A stretch of DNA of 12,242 bases from RGIG4608 sp045606265 (lineage in GTDB: Bacteria; Bacillota; Clostridia; Oscillospirales; CAG-272). Under the pieces are notes generated by a model. It was given only the letters and a program-made list of their open reading frames with translations. It made no database searches and was not told the DNA's origin. Made by a program: the position numbers and the translations under genes. Below are positions 6,686 through 12,242 of the stretch, one piece after another; the stretch's first letter is position 1; every line of letters starts with the position of its first letter. The stretch spans positions 1 through 12,242 of the forward strand of contig JAZURO010000129.1 in assembly GCA_045606265.1 (NCBI GenBank), given 5' to 3'.

Positions 6686-8537
6686 ATCCAGCAATCGGTT
6701 GTTTCCCAGATAATAAGTCAAAAACTTGTTCAATGCTTAAGTCATTAACTACATATCTGCTGATTCCTGCAGTGCTTGTATTGTGTATAGGCTCACTCGC
6801 AAGTATAATTCTGAAGTCGGGATAACACTTAACATCAAAATCAATTCCCTTATCTATATTTTTCATTGTCTTGGTCTTGTTGTATGAGCATTCTTTACAT
6901 CCGAATAAATGTCTGAAACACATTCTGGTAAACACCAGTGGCAATCTGCCGTAGGAAATACTATTAAAGTTCTCGCCGGCAAGAATTTTGCCATTCTGTT
7001 TTGTTGATAGTTCTGGCGATGCAGTAAATGTGTTTATACCTTGTCCCTTAAGGTACTGTAATGTCTTTTTATTCCATACTGGTATCGTATAATCTACCAA
7101 TCTTTCTCTTAATGGTATATCTATAAATGCTGAGAGTTGGCCTATGTGTGTAAACATCACTCTTTTGCCAGCGAATTGCCGATAGAGATGTTGCAGATTT
7201 TTGTTATCGAAATTAAACATGGGCAACTTGTATATTATGTTGTCGTTTTCTAAATCAGTACATCTTTCTAGATTTGCTATTGATCCAACATCATACACGA
7301 AGGTATGCGTTGGATAGCGTTCCATAAGTCCTTTTAACTTATTTTTATCATTTGTTTCAAGCCATATTTCATTCACATCGGAACGATTACTGCTGTTTTG
7401 AGCATGTGTTTTTTTGACAGATTGTGTTATCTTCTCAAGAGTTGTCTTATCAATGTAAAGAGGAGTTCCTATTGATTCACTGCCGGTTATTTTATAAACA
7501 TTCTTCCCTGTTTGTTCTTCTATTGTGTGTGAAAAACTATCTGGATCGAATTCAATGAAACATGCAGGCACCGGTCTTTTAAATTTATGCCCCTCGCCAC
7601 AACTGTCAATGTATGTTATATCCTGAATAAATCCTTGGCTGGAGTGTATGTTAAAACTTATATTATTTCCTGCAATATCATACGGTGCGGCATATATCAA
7701 TGGCACAGCCCTGGTATGTTTTTCGCTATACAGACCATTTTGTTCTATTGATGTTCCGTACATATATCCAGTCTGTGGATGAATTAACTCGCCGGCTTTC
7801 ATATAATTTACATAGTTTCCTATTTGGTAAGGATTTCTTTTTCTGCCCTCTAATTTCCAACTTGTCACTTGTGGCAAGTCTTTGATAACCCCAGCGCAAT
7901 TCATATCTGTAACATATAACAAATTTCCGCTGGCATGCTTTGTGCAATATCTATCCCTACAGAAAATCTCACACTTGCCTCTATTACCACTGCCTCCATT
8001 TAGGAGAGATGAAAAATAACATTGCCCTGAAAAACTAATGCACTGAGATCCATATACAAAGCATTCTGTTTCAAGGGGAGAATTGTCACATATTTGTCTT
8101 ATTGTGTCCTTGGTCAACTCTCTGGCCAGGACGACACGTTCAACACCTAATTGCTCGGCAAGTTTCATGTCATCCGAGTTATGTATCCCAAACTGAGTAG
8201 AAAGATGAACAGGTACATTAGCAAAATTCTTTCTTAATTCTGTTATAAGACCAATGTCTGTGGCAATGAATGCATCTGGTAAATATTCTGGATGTTGCTT
8301 AAACAGTTTAAGAATTTCTGCAATTTCTGTGTCAAAAAGCAAAGTATTCAATGTAAGGTAAAAGCGTATTCCGTTTTCGTGCAGCCTGTCTAATACGGTC
8401 TTGTATTGCTTGAATGAAAAGTTATCTGCCTTATCTCTTGCGTTCCATTTCTTAAAACCGCCATAAACCGCATCTACTCCACTACGTATTGCTACGTCCA
8501 CATGCTTTAATGAACCAGCAGGGAATAGTATTTCCAT
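6654..8537 (-). CDS. U32-family protein with two modules (probable Fe-S hydroxylase-type, not a protease)
   Basis: A 627-residue U32 protein. The N-terminal TIM-barrel-like module begins MEILFPAGSLKHVDVAIRSG and carries the diagnostic CISFSGQCYFSS....GNRGKC..FCR segment (Cys166, Cys173, Cys189, Cys193), Cys214 in TDMNCAG and WKLEGR. Its Cys set fits the [4Fe-4S] ligands of UbiU, TrhP and RlhA, which hydroxylate quinone precursors, tRNA or 23S rRNA; the name peptidase U32 is historical. A second module (about 388-560) has ASPELST and YGRLPLVFTRMC...GC.EC (Cys540, Cys547, Cys550), like the UbiV-type half, so the protein looks like a fused U/V pair. It may modify a nucleobase here, consistent with its neighbours, but the substrate is unknown. 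It starts 2 nt after the kinase stop. Confidence 0.88.
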   Translation of the reverse strand: MEILFPAGSLKHVDVAIRSGVDAVYGGFKKWNARDKADNFSFKQYKTVLDRLHENGIRFYLTLNTLLFDTEIAEILKLFKQHPEYLPDAFIATDIGLITELRKNFANVPVHLSTQFGIHNSDDMKLAEQLGVERVVLARELTKDTIRQICDNSPLETECFVYGSQCISFSGQCYFSSLLNGGSGNRGKCEIFCRDRYCTKHASGNLLYVTDMNCAGVIKDLPQVTSWKLEGRKRNPYQIGNYVNYMKAGELIHPQTGYMYGTSIEQNGLYSEKHTRAVPLIYAAPYDIAGNNISFNIHSSQGFIQDITYIDSCGEGHKFKRPVPACFIEFDPDSFSHTIEEQTGKNVYKITGSESIGTPLYIDKTTLEKITQSVKKTHAQNSSNRSDVNEIWLETNDKNKLKGLMERYPTHTFVYDVGSIANLERCTDLENDNIIYKLPMFNFDNKNLQHLYRQFAGKRVMFTHIGQLSAFIDIPLRERLVDYTIPVWNKKTLQYLKGQGINTFTASPELSTKQNGKILAGENFNSISYGRLPLVFTRMCFRHLFGCKECSYNKTKTMKNIDKGIDFDVKCYPDFRIILASEPIHNTSTAGISRYVVNDLSIEQVFDLLSGKQPIAGYACNQNTKRR

Positions 8538-8539
8538 CT

Positions 8540-9121
8540 CTATCGCTTTTTACCTTTGCTCATATTGATAACGTGTTGCTTGACTGTTTCAAACACTTTT
8601 TGTTGATTTATGTTGTCTGTGTCTATTGCAATATATGGGATATCAAATCTAATCAGGAAATCTTCCATTTTATCATGTCCAATCACATGTTTTTCTGGGT
8701 CTTTCAAATCCCAACCATTCGGATCTCTTTCATACAATCTCTTCATTCTTGTCTGGACACTACCCTTTAACAAGAATGTAATGTCGGGCTTGCCTATTAG
8801 CTCTATAAGGTGCTTAAATACAATTTCTGATTCAGGAGTACCATTCCAAAAGTAGTTAGAAGCAAAATGTCTGTCCAGTACTATGTTGTCCTTATGTCTA
8901 CAGGCTACTAAATTTCCAAGTCCTATAAAATACGATTTTACGACAGAATCTGTCATATCGTACATGATATTCATCGTATTCTTAAATTCTGGGTTATTGT
9001 TACCGCCCTTGAAGAATGTCTGTATGGGCGTAGAGACATATTCATAGTTAAGATAGTTTGCTAGCGATCTGGCACAGGTGGATTTACCAACTCCATCCAT
9101 ACCCTCAATAGCGATGATCAT
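8540..9121 (-). CDS. thymidylate kinase/CMPK2-like nucleoside monophosphate kinase
   Basis: First gene of the operon; 193 residues. The P-loop is IEGMDGVGKSTCA (Lys13), the DRH motif (82-84) matches the DR[YFH] of TMK-like kinases, and the LID-type stretch is TRMKRLYERD (123-132). It should phosphorylate a (deoxy)nucleoside monophosphate with ATP. The segment KSYFIGLGNLVACR (61-74) resembles the FYxLGN helix of the eukaryotic mitochondrial UMP/CMP kinase CMPK2 more than the FAADR motif of housekeeping bacterial Tmk, so the base specificity may differ from dTMP. CMPK2 is the genomic partner of viperin in animals, which matters given the radical SAM gene downstream. A good AAGGA site lies 8-9 nt before the ATG, and a promoter lies 44 nt upstream. 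Confidence 0.88.
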   Translation of the reverse strand: MIIAIEGMDGVGKSTCARSLANYLNYEYVSTPIQTFFKGGNNNPEFKNTMNIMYDMTDSVVKSYFIGLGNLVACRHKDNIVLDRHFASNYFWNGTPESEIVFKHLIELIGKPDITFLLKGSVQTRMKRLYERDPNGWDLKDPEKHVIGHDKMEDFLIRFDIPYIAIDTDNINQQKVFETVKQHVINMSKGKKR

Positions 9122-9166
9122 TTCTGGTCCTTATTGCAAGTTTTGATACATTTCTTGCTACCAGAA
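9122..9166 (-). repeat. interrupted inverted repeat spanning the operon's -10 box, leader and ribosome-binding site
   Basis: TTCTGGT (9122-9128) is the reverse complement of ACCAGAA (9160-9166), and inside it GCAAG (9136-9140) is the reverse complement of CTTGC (9154-9158). The outer arms overlap the -10 box at one end and abut the kinase ATG at the other; the AAGGA site lies between the left arms. It could be an operator or, if transcription starts further upstream, a leader hairpin. Confidence 0.45.
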
Positions 9167-9192
9167 AATAGCACACCTATTGTCGTTGTCAA
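9165..9192 (-). promoter_or_regulatory. sigma70-type promoter of the eight-gene operon
   Basis: On the minus strand a perfect -35 TTGACA (9192-9187) is followed after 16 bp by TATTTT (9170-9165), preceded by TGC as an extended -10. Transcription would start near 9158, giving a leader of about 37 nt that includes the AAGGA site of the kinase gene. A second TTGACA lies 14 bp further upstream (9206-9201). No terminator is evident between the upstream small genes and here, so read-through is also possible. Confidence 0.6.
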
Positions 9193-9238
9193 GAAAAAAT
9201 TGTCAAATTCTTACTTTTTGTCCATTTTTTTCTTTATG

Positions 9239-9511
9239 TTACTTAATTCCACTTTTGCCGTACACTATCTTGAAGTTCCAGCGTTTCTTTTTGCGGAATG
9301 AAAAATGCGGTCTGTCTGAGTCTATCACAAATACTATCTTGCCAATCCAAATTCTAAAATATCTTGCTTTCACTTTCTTGAATTTAACCTGTTCATGGGT
9401 TCTCATTTCTGTGCCGTCAGTGTATTCGTACTCTGTACTGCGGCCAAACCCATATTTATTATTATCAAAATCCAGGCCATACTCGGTGAATATTTTTTTT
9501 ACTTTTGGCAT
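9239..9511 (-). CDS. small basic hypothetical protein (90 aa)
   Basis: I do not recognise it. It is rich in Lys, Arg and aromatic residues (KVKKIFTEYGLDFDNNKYGFGR at the start, FSFRKKKRWNFKIVYGKSGIK at the end), looks mostly beta-strand, and its charge would suit nucleic-acid binding. The ATG at 9511 is chosen because AAGGAGT lies 5 nt before it. A longer reading from 9544 adds 11 residues with no ribosome-binding site and would put that site inside coding sequence. It is the last of the small-gene run after the integrase, separated by a 70-nt gap from the gene before it and about 120 nt before the kinase of the eight-gene operon. Confidence 0.7.
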   Translation of the reverse strand: MPKVKKIFTEYGLDFDNNKYGFGRSTEYEYTDGTEMRTHEQVKFKKVKARYFRIWIGKIVFVIDSDRPHFSFRKKKRWNFKIVYGKSGIK

Positions 9512-9581
9512 TTGATACTCCTTCCTTTTTTTGAATTGTGCCATGAATATTTTTCGTTCGCAATATTTATTCTGTGTTTGC

Positions 9582-9863
9582 CTAAATCAGCATTTCTTCC
9601 TTGAAGTCTAGCGTTATTGTTGTGCCAACATTTTCTATTTTGATTACAGCCTTGCTTTCCACGTTCCGGCAGAAGAATTTCACGGTCAGCTCTCTCAAGT
9701 CCTTGCTTATCTTTTCATACCTGAATCCATATCCAGCGCATTTCTCTTTCAAGTGTTTCAGCTTGGTTCTTTTGTCCATAGTTGAACTAACAATCTCTTT
9801 CATGAGAACGGCCAGTAATTGGGCTGCCTCTGTCACAAATGAAGTGCTATTAAAATTTATCAT
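9582..9863 (-). CDS. hypothetical protein (93 aa)
   Basis: Unknown family. An N-terminal amphipathic helical stretch (VTEAAQLLAVLMKEIVSS) and a basic linker (KRTKLKHLKEKC) precede a beta-rich tail (LTVKFFCRNVESKAVIKIENVGTTITLDF). A strong Shine-Dalgarno AAGGAGG lies 5 nt before the ATG, so it is certainly meant to be translated. It starts 9 nt after the stop of the preceding small gene and sits within the leftward run that begins at 11199. No transmembrane segment or known catalytic motif is visible. Confidence 0.75.
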   Translation of the reverse strand: MINFNSTSFVTEAAQLLAVLMKEIVSSTMDKRTKLKHLKEKCAGYGFRYEKISKDLRELTVKFFCRNVESKAVIKIENVGTTITLDFKEEMLI

Positions 9864-9872
9864 GGAGCCTCC

Positions 9873-10136
9873 TTACCATAATATCTGATATTGTTCGTCT
9901 GATCCGGTGATGGCTGGGTCTATCTTGTAGCCCAACAATCGCAGTGTCAGTATGATTTCTTTCTCTGTATGCTTTTTGTGCAGCCATTCCCATACACCTT
10001 GGCTGCCGGTCTTCATAATTGCCAGCATGGCATCTATGCCCTCCATGGTTCGCATTTCTTGCCGAATGGCAGACACATATACGCTTTTGGTTTCTTTCGG
10101 TTCTTCTGGTCTTTGTGGTTGTGTTTGTCTTGGCAT
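9873..10136 (-). CDS. small hypothetical protein (87 aa), paralogue of the gene at 10951-11199
   Basis: After a proline/glutamine-rich leader (residues 1-17), residues 18-80 align with the 82-aa protein encoded at 10951-11199. Both read K.VY..A...E...EG.DA, then a W-L pair, then TEKEII..LR..GY.I...I.GS. Such a compact helical domain would suit DNA or protein binding, but I know no named family. The start has GGAGG 8 nt upstream. It is separated by 3 nt from the gene before it and 9 nt from the gene after it. A longer overlapping reading in another frame (9850-10176) is low-complexity and rejected. Confidence 0.75.
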   Translation of the reverse strand: MPRQTQPQRPEEPKETKSVYVSAIRQEMRTMEGIDAMLAIMKTGSQGVWEWLHKKHTEKEIILTLRLLGYKIDPAITGSDEQYQILW

Positions 10137-10139
10137 GTC

Positions 10140-10418
10140 TTAGTCCTCCAATCCTGTGAATACGATACCGAACCATTTGCTCATGACTTTCAATTTTTCT
10201 TTGTAAACCTCGGCAGCATCTAGTTCGGTTTCATATTCTTCCCTTTCCTGGGGTGACAGCCCCAATTCTCTGATTATGTGATTGCACATGCCTATCAAGG
10301 CATATATGTTTCCCTGTGGGCCTGATAAGTCCACTATCAAGCCTGTTGGGTATTTTGCATCAGCCGATTGTTTTTCGACCGCACGCAGTTTCTGTTGAAG
10401 TGTTCTTAGTGTGTCCAT
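10140..10418 (-). CDS. hypothetical helical protein (92 aa)
   Basis: Unknown family. It looks almost wholly helical, with an N-terminal coiled-coil-like stretch (LRTLQQKLRAVEKQSADAK), a Gly/Pro turn (DLSGPQGN), a helix around ALIGMCNHIIRELG, and an acidic helix (SPQEREEYETELDAAEVYKEKLKVM). The ATG overlaps the stop of the preceding gene by one base (TAATG), indicating translational coupling. It is followed by a 3-nt gap to the 87-aa paralogue gene. No catalytic motif is seen; a structural or regulatory adaptor role for the element is possible but unproven. Confidence 0.72.
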   Translation of the reverse strand: MDTLRTLQQKLRAVEKQSADAKYPTGLIVDLSGPQGNIYALIGMCNHIIRELGLSPQEREEYETELDAAEVYKEKLKVMSKWFGIVFTGLED

Positions 10419-10939
10419 TATTTTTTACCCTTGGTTTTGATTTCTCTTTGTATGTACTGCCACATCGACTTTAATTCACTAGTTGGAATGTTGTCTGCAT
10501 TTATCCAGGTTTCTGGATCTGGCCAGATTGCATCATCTTTACACCCGATCATGTCTATCATTAGATTTCTTATTGATTTCTTTCTCATTTCGTGTTTGAT
10601 TGCAGACTTAAACAGCATTTTATTGTCGACAGGTTCCATAACTAATGCATACCCACCTTGGTATACCAACCATTTTCTCATACTAAGCTTGGTTAACATT
10701 GCTATTCGCATTAACACAGTGGCCATTGTTATGTCACCAGGCATATCTAGCAATTCATCAGCAAAGTGCCTACCGATTTTACTGTTTAGCAAATCCTTAA
10801 TCCTTTTGTTTGTTAGTTCTGGGCATATCTGTCTTATACGTTGGAAGACTGTAAACCAGATATTTTCAATCTGTTCCTGTTCATCAAATCTACTCTTGAT
10901 TGCGCCATAGAATCCGAATTCTGTATTAACACCTTTCAT
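10418..10939 (-). CDS. hypothetical protein (173 aa)
   Basis: The largest of the small-gene run, of unknown family. A charged helical N-terminus (FDEQEQIENIWFTVFQRIRQICPEL) leads to TNKRIKDLLNSKIGRHFADELLD, which could be a small helical nucleic-acid-binding bundle. A basic segment KHEMRKKSIRNLMIDM follows, and then a Trp/Pro-rich stretch (IWPDPETWINADNIPT). No membrane segment or active-site motif is seen. AAGGA lies about 10 nt before the ATG. It begins 11 nt after the 82-aa gene and its stop overlaps the next start, so it is part of the same transcript. Confidence 0.72.
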   Translation of the reverse strand: MKGVNTEFGFYGAIKSRFDEQEQIENIWFTVFQRIRQICPELTNKRIKDLLNSKIGRHFADELLDMPGDITMATVLMRIAMLTKLSMRKWLVYQGGYALVMEPVDNKMLFKSAIKHEMRKKSIRNLMIDMIGCKDDAIWPDPETWINADNIPTSELKSMWQYIQREIKTKGKK

Positions 10940-10950
10940 CTCTATTTTCC

Positions 10951-11199
10951 TTATTCTTGTACTGTGCTATCAAATTTCTTTTCTGTTGACCCCACGATTT
11001 CTTTTGGAATGTCGTATCCAATTTTGCGCAGGATCTGGATTATTTCCTTTTCTGTGCGCTCCTCTTCAAGCCAGCAGTATGCATCGCTTTCTGTGCCATC
11101 TTTGATGCCCAGGGCTTTGCAGATTGCATCTACGCCCTCATAGTCTGTTACCTCTCTTGCGAATGCTGCCAGGTATACGTTTTTCTTTATTTTTGCCAT
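10951..11199 (-). CDS. small hypothetical protein (82 aa), paralogue of the gene at 9873-10136
   Basis: First of the six small genes after the integrase. The ATG at 11199 has AGAGGT 7 nt upstream. Reading from 11277 would add 26 Cys/Val-rich residues with no support. Residues 7-71 share with the 87-aa protein the pattern K.VYLAA..RE....EGVDA.........W.....TEKEII.ILR.IGY.I...I.GS. Two copies of a domain in one short operon point to duplication and a role important to the element, perhaps regulation or partner binding. The family is not recognised. Confidence 0.75.
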   Translation of the reverse strand: MAKIKKNVYLAAFAREVTDYEGVDAICKALGIKDGTESDAYCWLEEERTEKEIIQILRKIGYDIPKEIVGSTEKKFDSTVQE

Positions 11200-11282
11200 T
11201 GTTTTTACCTCTTTTTTTGTTCTTGTTTCTACACACAACATACCGAAAGAAACACACAAGTCCAGCGAAATAGACAAACCAG

Positions 11283-11306
11283 AAACCGCAGAAATCTGCG
11301 GTTTTT
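11283..11306. terminator. perfect hairpin after the integrase stop, terminator-like
   Basis: AAACCGCAGA (11283-11292) is the reverse complement of TCTGCGGTTT (11295-11304); the effective loop is 4 nt. It starts 7 nt beyond the integrase stop on the minus strand, where the tail is only GGTTTC, while on the plus strand the tail is TTTTT. It may terminate in both directions, or be an attachment-site or recombinase-related palindrome. Confidence 0.6.
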
Positions 11307-11313
11307 GGAAGAA

Positions 11314-12242
11314 TTATGCACATATTGCATTGGCAATATTGTTCACTGCGATGAAAGTCTGTTCATCAGCCAGATGGGTGTATCCCTCGGTCGTGGTGAT
11401 CCGGCTGTGTCCTGCTGCATCTCGCATGGCGACCATGTTCTGTCCTGTGTTAGCCCCCATAGTGATGAATGAATGGCGCAGGTCGTGGATTCTCATCTGT
11501 GGCAGGCCAGCTTTCTTGAGAGCCCATTGGAATGGCTTACGTATATCCTGTACACCTTGGAAGATGTTCCCTCGGCTGGCGAACACATATTCGCTGCCTA
11601 TCATTTTTGCCTCTGCCAGCGCAATTTCTAATTCTTTTATCGCCAAATCAGGCAACTTAACATCCCTTGCACCTGTCTTACTGTCTTCAAGGTGCAGGAC
11701 CTTATGTTCTAGGTCTACCTCTCTGACTTTCAGACAGCGGATTTCTGAACTGCGACACCCTGTTAATGCCAGCAATTTTATGATCCGGAAGTATTTCTCA
11801 TGCATGTCAGTTTCTATCGGTCCACGTTCTAGTGCTGCAAACAATCCCTTGTATCCGTCTATGTCTAGGGTTGTTTTCTTGCATGCTGTTTGCGTTTTAC
11901 CTTTTCTGACGTACTTACATGGATTGCTGTCACGTGGCAGATACTTGTAACTTTCACACCAATCCCAGAAACTTGACAGCAATGACAGGACCTTGTTTGC
12001 TGTAGAGAACGATGTTTTTTCGACCCATACTGGGTATGCATCCAACACGTGCTGCTCTTCTATCTCGTCCACATACATGTCCCCAAGGATTGGTTCTATG
12101 TATAAGCGGCTTTGGTCTTCATTTGACTTTACTGTTCGTTCTTTCTTATATACTTTTGCGTACTTAGTTATGTACATCTGGAATAGTTCTTTGTATGTGT
12201 GTTTTTTGCTTTCTTTGATTACTTGTTTTTTTACTTCTTCTT
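11314..12242 (-). CDS. tyrosine recombinase (phage/island-type integrase), N-terminus beyond the window
   Basis: Site-specific recombinase that inserts and excises the element. The frame stays open through the right edge (a Lys/Glu-rich stretch ending HTYKELFQ precedes the ATG at 12177), so the gene starts outside. Residues are numbered from that ATG. A core-binding domain covers about 1-90. The catalytic domain has Arg142 (TGCRSSEI), Lys167 (DSKTG), His231 and Arg234 (HDLRHSF), His257 (AGHSRITTTE) and the nucleophile Tyr266 (GYTH): a complete set, so probably active. The C-terminus (YTHLADEQ......NNIANAI) resembles integrases common in alphaproteobacteria. It runs leftward ahead of the small-gene cluster and the eight-gene operon, which are probable cargo. 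No tRNA or attachment repeat is visible within the window. Confidence 0.95.
   Translation of the reverse strand, partial: EEVKKQVIKESKKHTYKELFQMYITKYAKVYKKERTVKSNEDQSRLYIEPILGDMYVDEIEEQHVLDAYPVWVEKTSFSTANKVLSLLSSFWDWCESYKYLPRDSNPCKYVRKGKTQTACKKTTLDIDGYKGLFAALERGPIETDMHEKYFRIIKLLALTGCRSSEIRCLKVREVDLEHKVLHLEDSKTGARDVKLPDLAIKELEIALAEAKMIGSEYVFASRGNIFQGVQDIRKPFQWALKKAGLPQMRIHDLRHSFITMGANTGQNMVAMRDAAGHSRITTTEGYTHLADEQTFIAVNNIANAICA

Noticed and set aside
6686..6733. Upstream TTG start for the methyltransferase (16 extra residues)
   Set aside because: No ribosome-binding site and an 80-nt overlap with the U32 gene; the ATG at 6685 is simpler, though not proven.
6654..8537. Calling the U32 protein a collagenase or peptidase
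   Set aside because: The conserved cysteines fit Fe-S-containing U32 enzymes; no protease active site is visible.
9850..10176. 108-codon leftward ORF overlapping the 87-aa paralogue
   Set aside because: Arg/His/Thr-rich out-of-frame shadow; the 87-aa frame has a paralogue and a proper ribosome-binding site.
10431..10910. + strand ORF that looks like a hydrophobic membrane protein (159 codons)
   Set aside because: Exact antisense of the 173-aa leftward gene, which has a ribosome-binding site and coupled neighbours; hydrophobicity is a by-product of the opposite codons.
11330..11950. Long + strand ORF (206 codons) opposite the integrase
   Set aside because: Antisense shadow of a gene with a complete tyrosine-recombinase active site; Ser/Cys/Arg-rich composition and no family motif.
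1..12242. CRISPR array, rRNA or tRNA gene
   Set aside because: No regularly spaced direct repeats, no conserved rRNA stretch and no cloverleaf with the TTCGA-type arm were found by reading both strands.

Overview
This is a bacterial window of accessory character. Genes are densely packed, mostly leftward, and many have clear Shine-Dalgarno sequences (AAGGAGG, AGAGG). It opens with the end of a Y-family DNA polymerase gene and its YolD-like partner, and closes with a tyrosine recombinase running off the right edge. The host cannot be fixed from this alone. The polymerase/YolD pair is common in Firmicutes, while the integrase C-terminus (GHSR..TT..YTHLAD) and the winged-helix protein look more like those of host-associated alphaproteobacteria. 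TGA is an ordinary stop here: several genes end in TGA overlapping the next ATG.

Layout. (a) 1-1562, + strand: truncated Y-family polymerase, YolD-like protein, and a small unknown ORF; this part looks richer in G/C. (b) 1533-2213, - strand: a two-domain DNA-binding protein, convergent with (a), with a promoter and an intrinsic terminator just upstream. (c) 2337-9121, - strand: a tight eight-gene operon with its own promoter (9165-9192) and terminator (2240-2271). (d) 9239-11199, - strand: six small genes of unknown function, two of them paralogues. (e) 11314-12242, - strand: tyrosine integrase, with a hairpin after its stop. I see no tRNA, rRNA or CRISPR array, and no gene-free stretch over 300 bases.

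The operon is the centre of interest. In order of transcription it encodes a nucleoside monophosphate kinase resembling thymidylate kinase/CMPK2, a two-module U32-family protein, a SAM methyltransferase, a radical SAM enzyme with viperin-like features, a CYTH-fold triphosphate enzyme, a metallo-beta-lactamase-fold hydrolase, a GreA/GreB-like transcript-cleavage factor and an APH-fold small-molecule kinase. Spacing is -32 to +9 nt throughout. My reading, which is inference, is that it makes and manages a modified nucleotide. The kinase and radical SAM enzyme would supply a modified NTP (compare eukaryotic CMPK2-viperin and its chain terminator ddhCTP). The CYTH and MBL proteins would process triphosphate or cyclic species. 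The GreA-like factor would rescue the host's own RNA polymerase from terminated transcripts. Carried next to an integrase, this is a plausible but unproven anti-phage or nucleoside-biosynthesis cassette.
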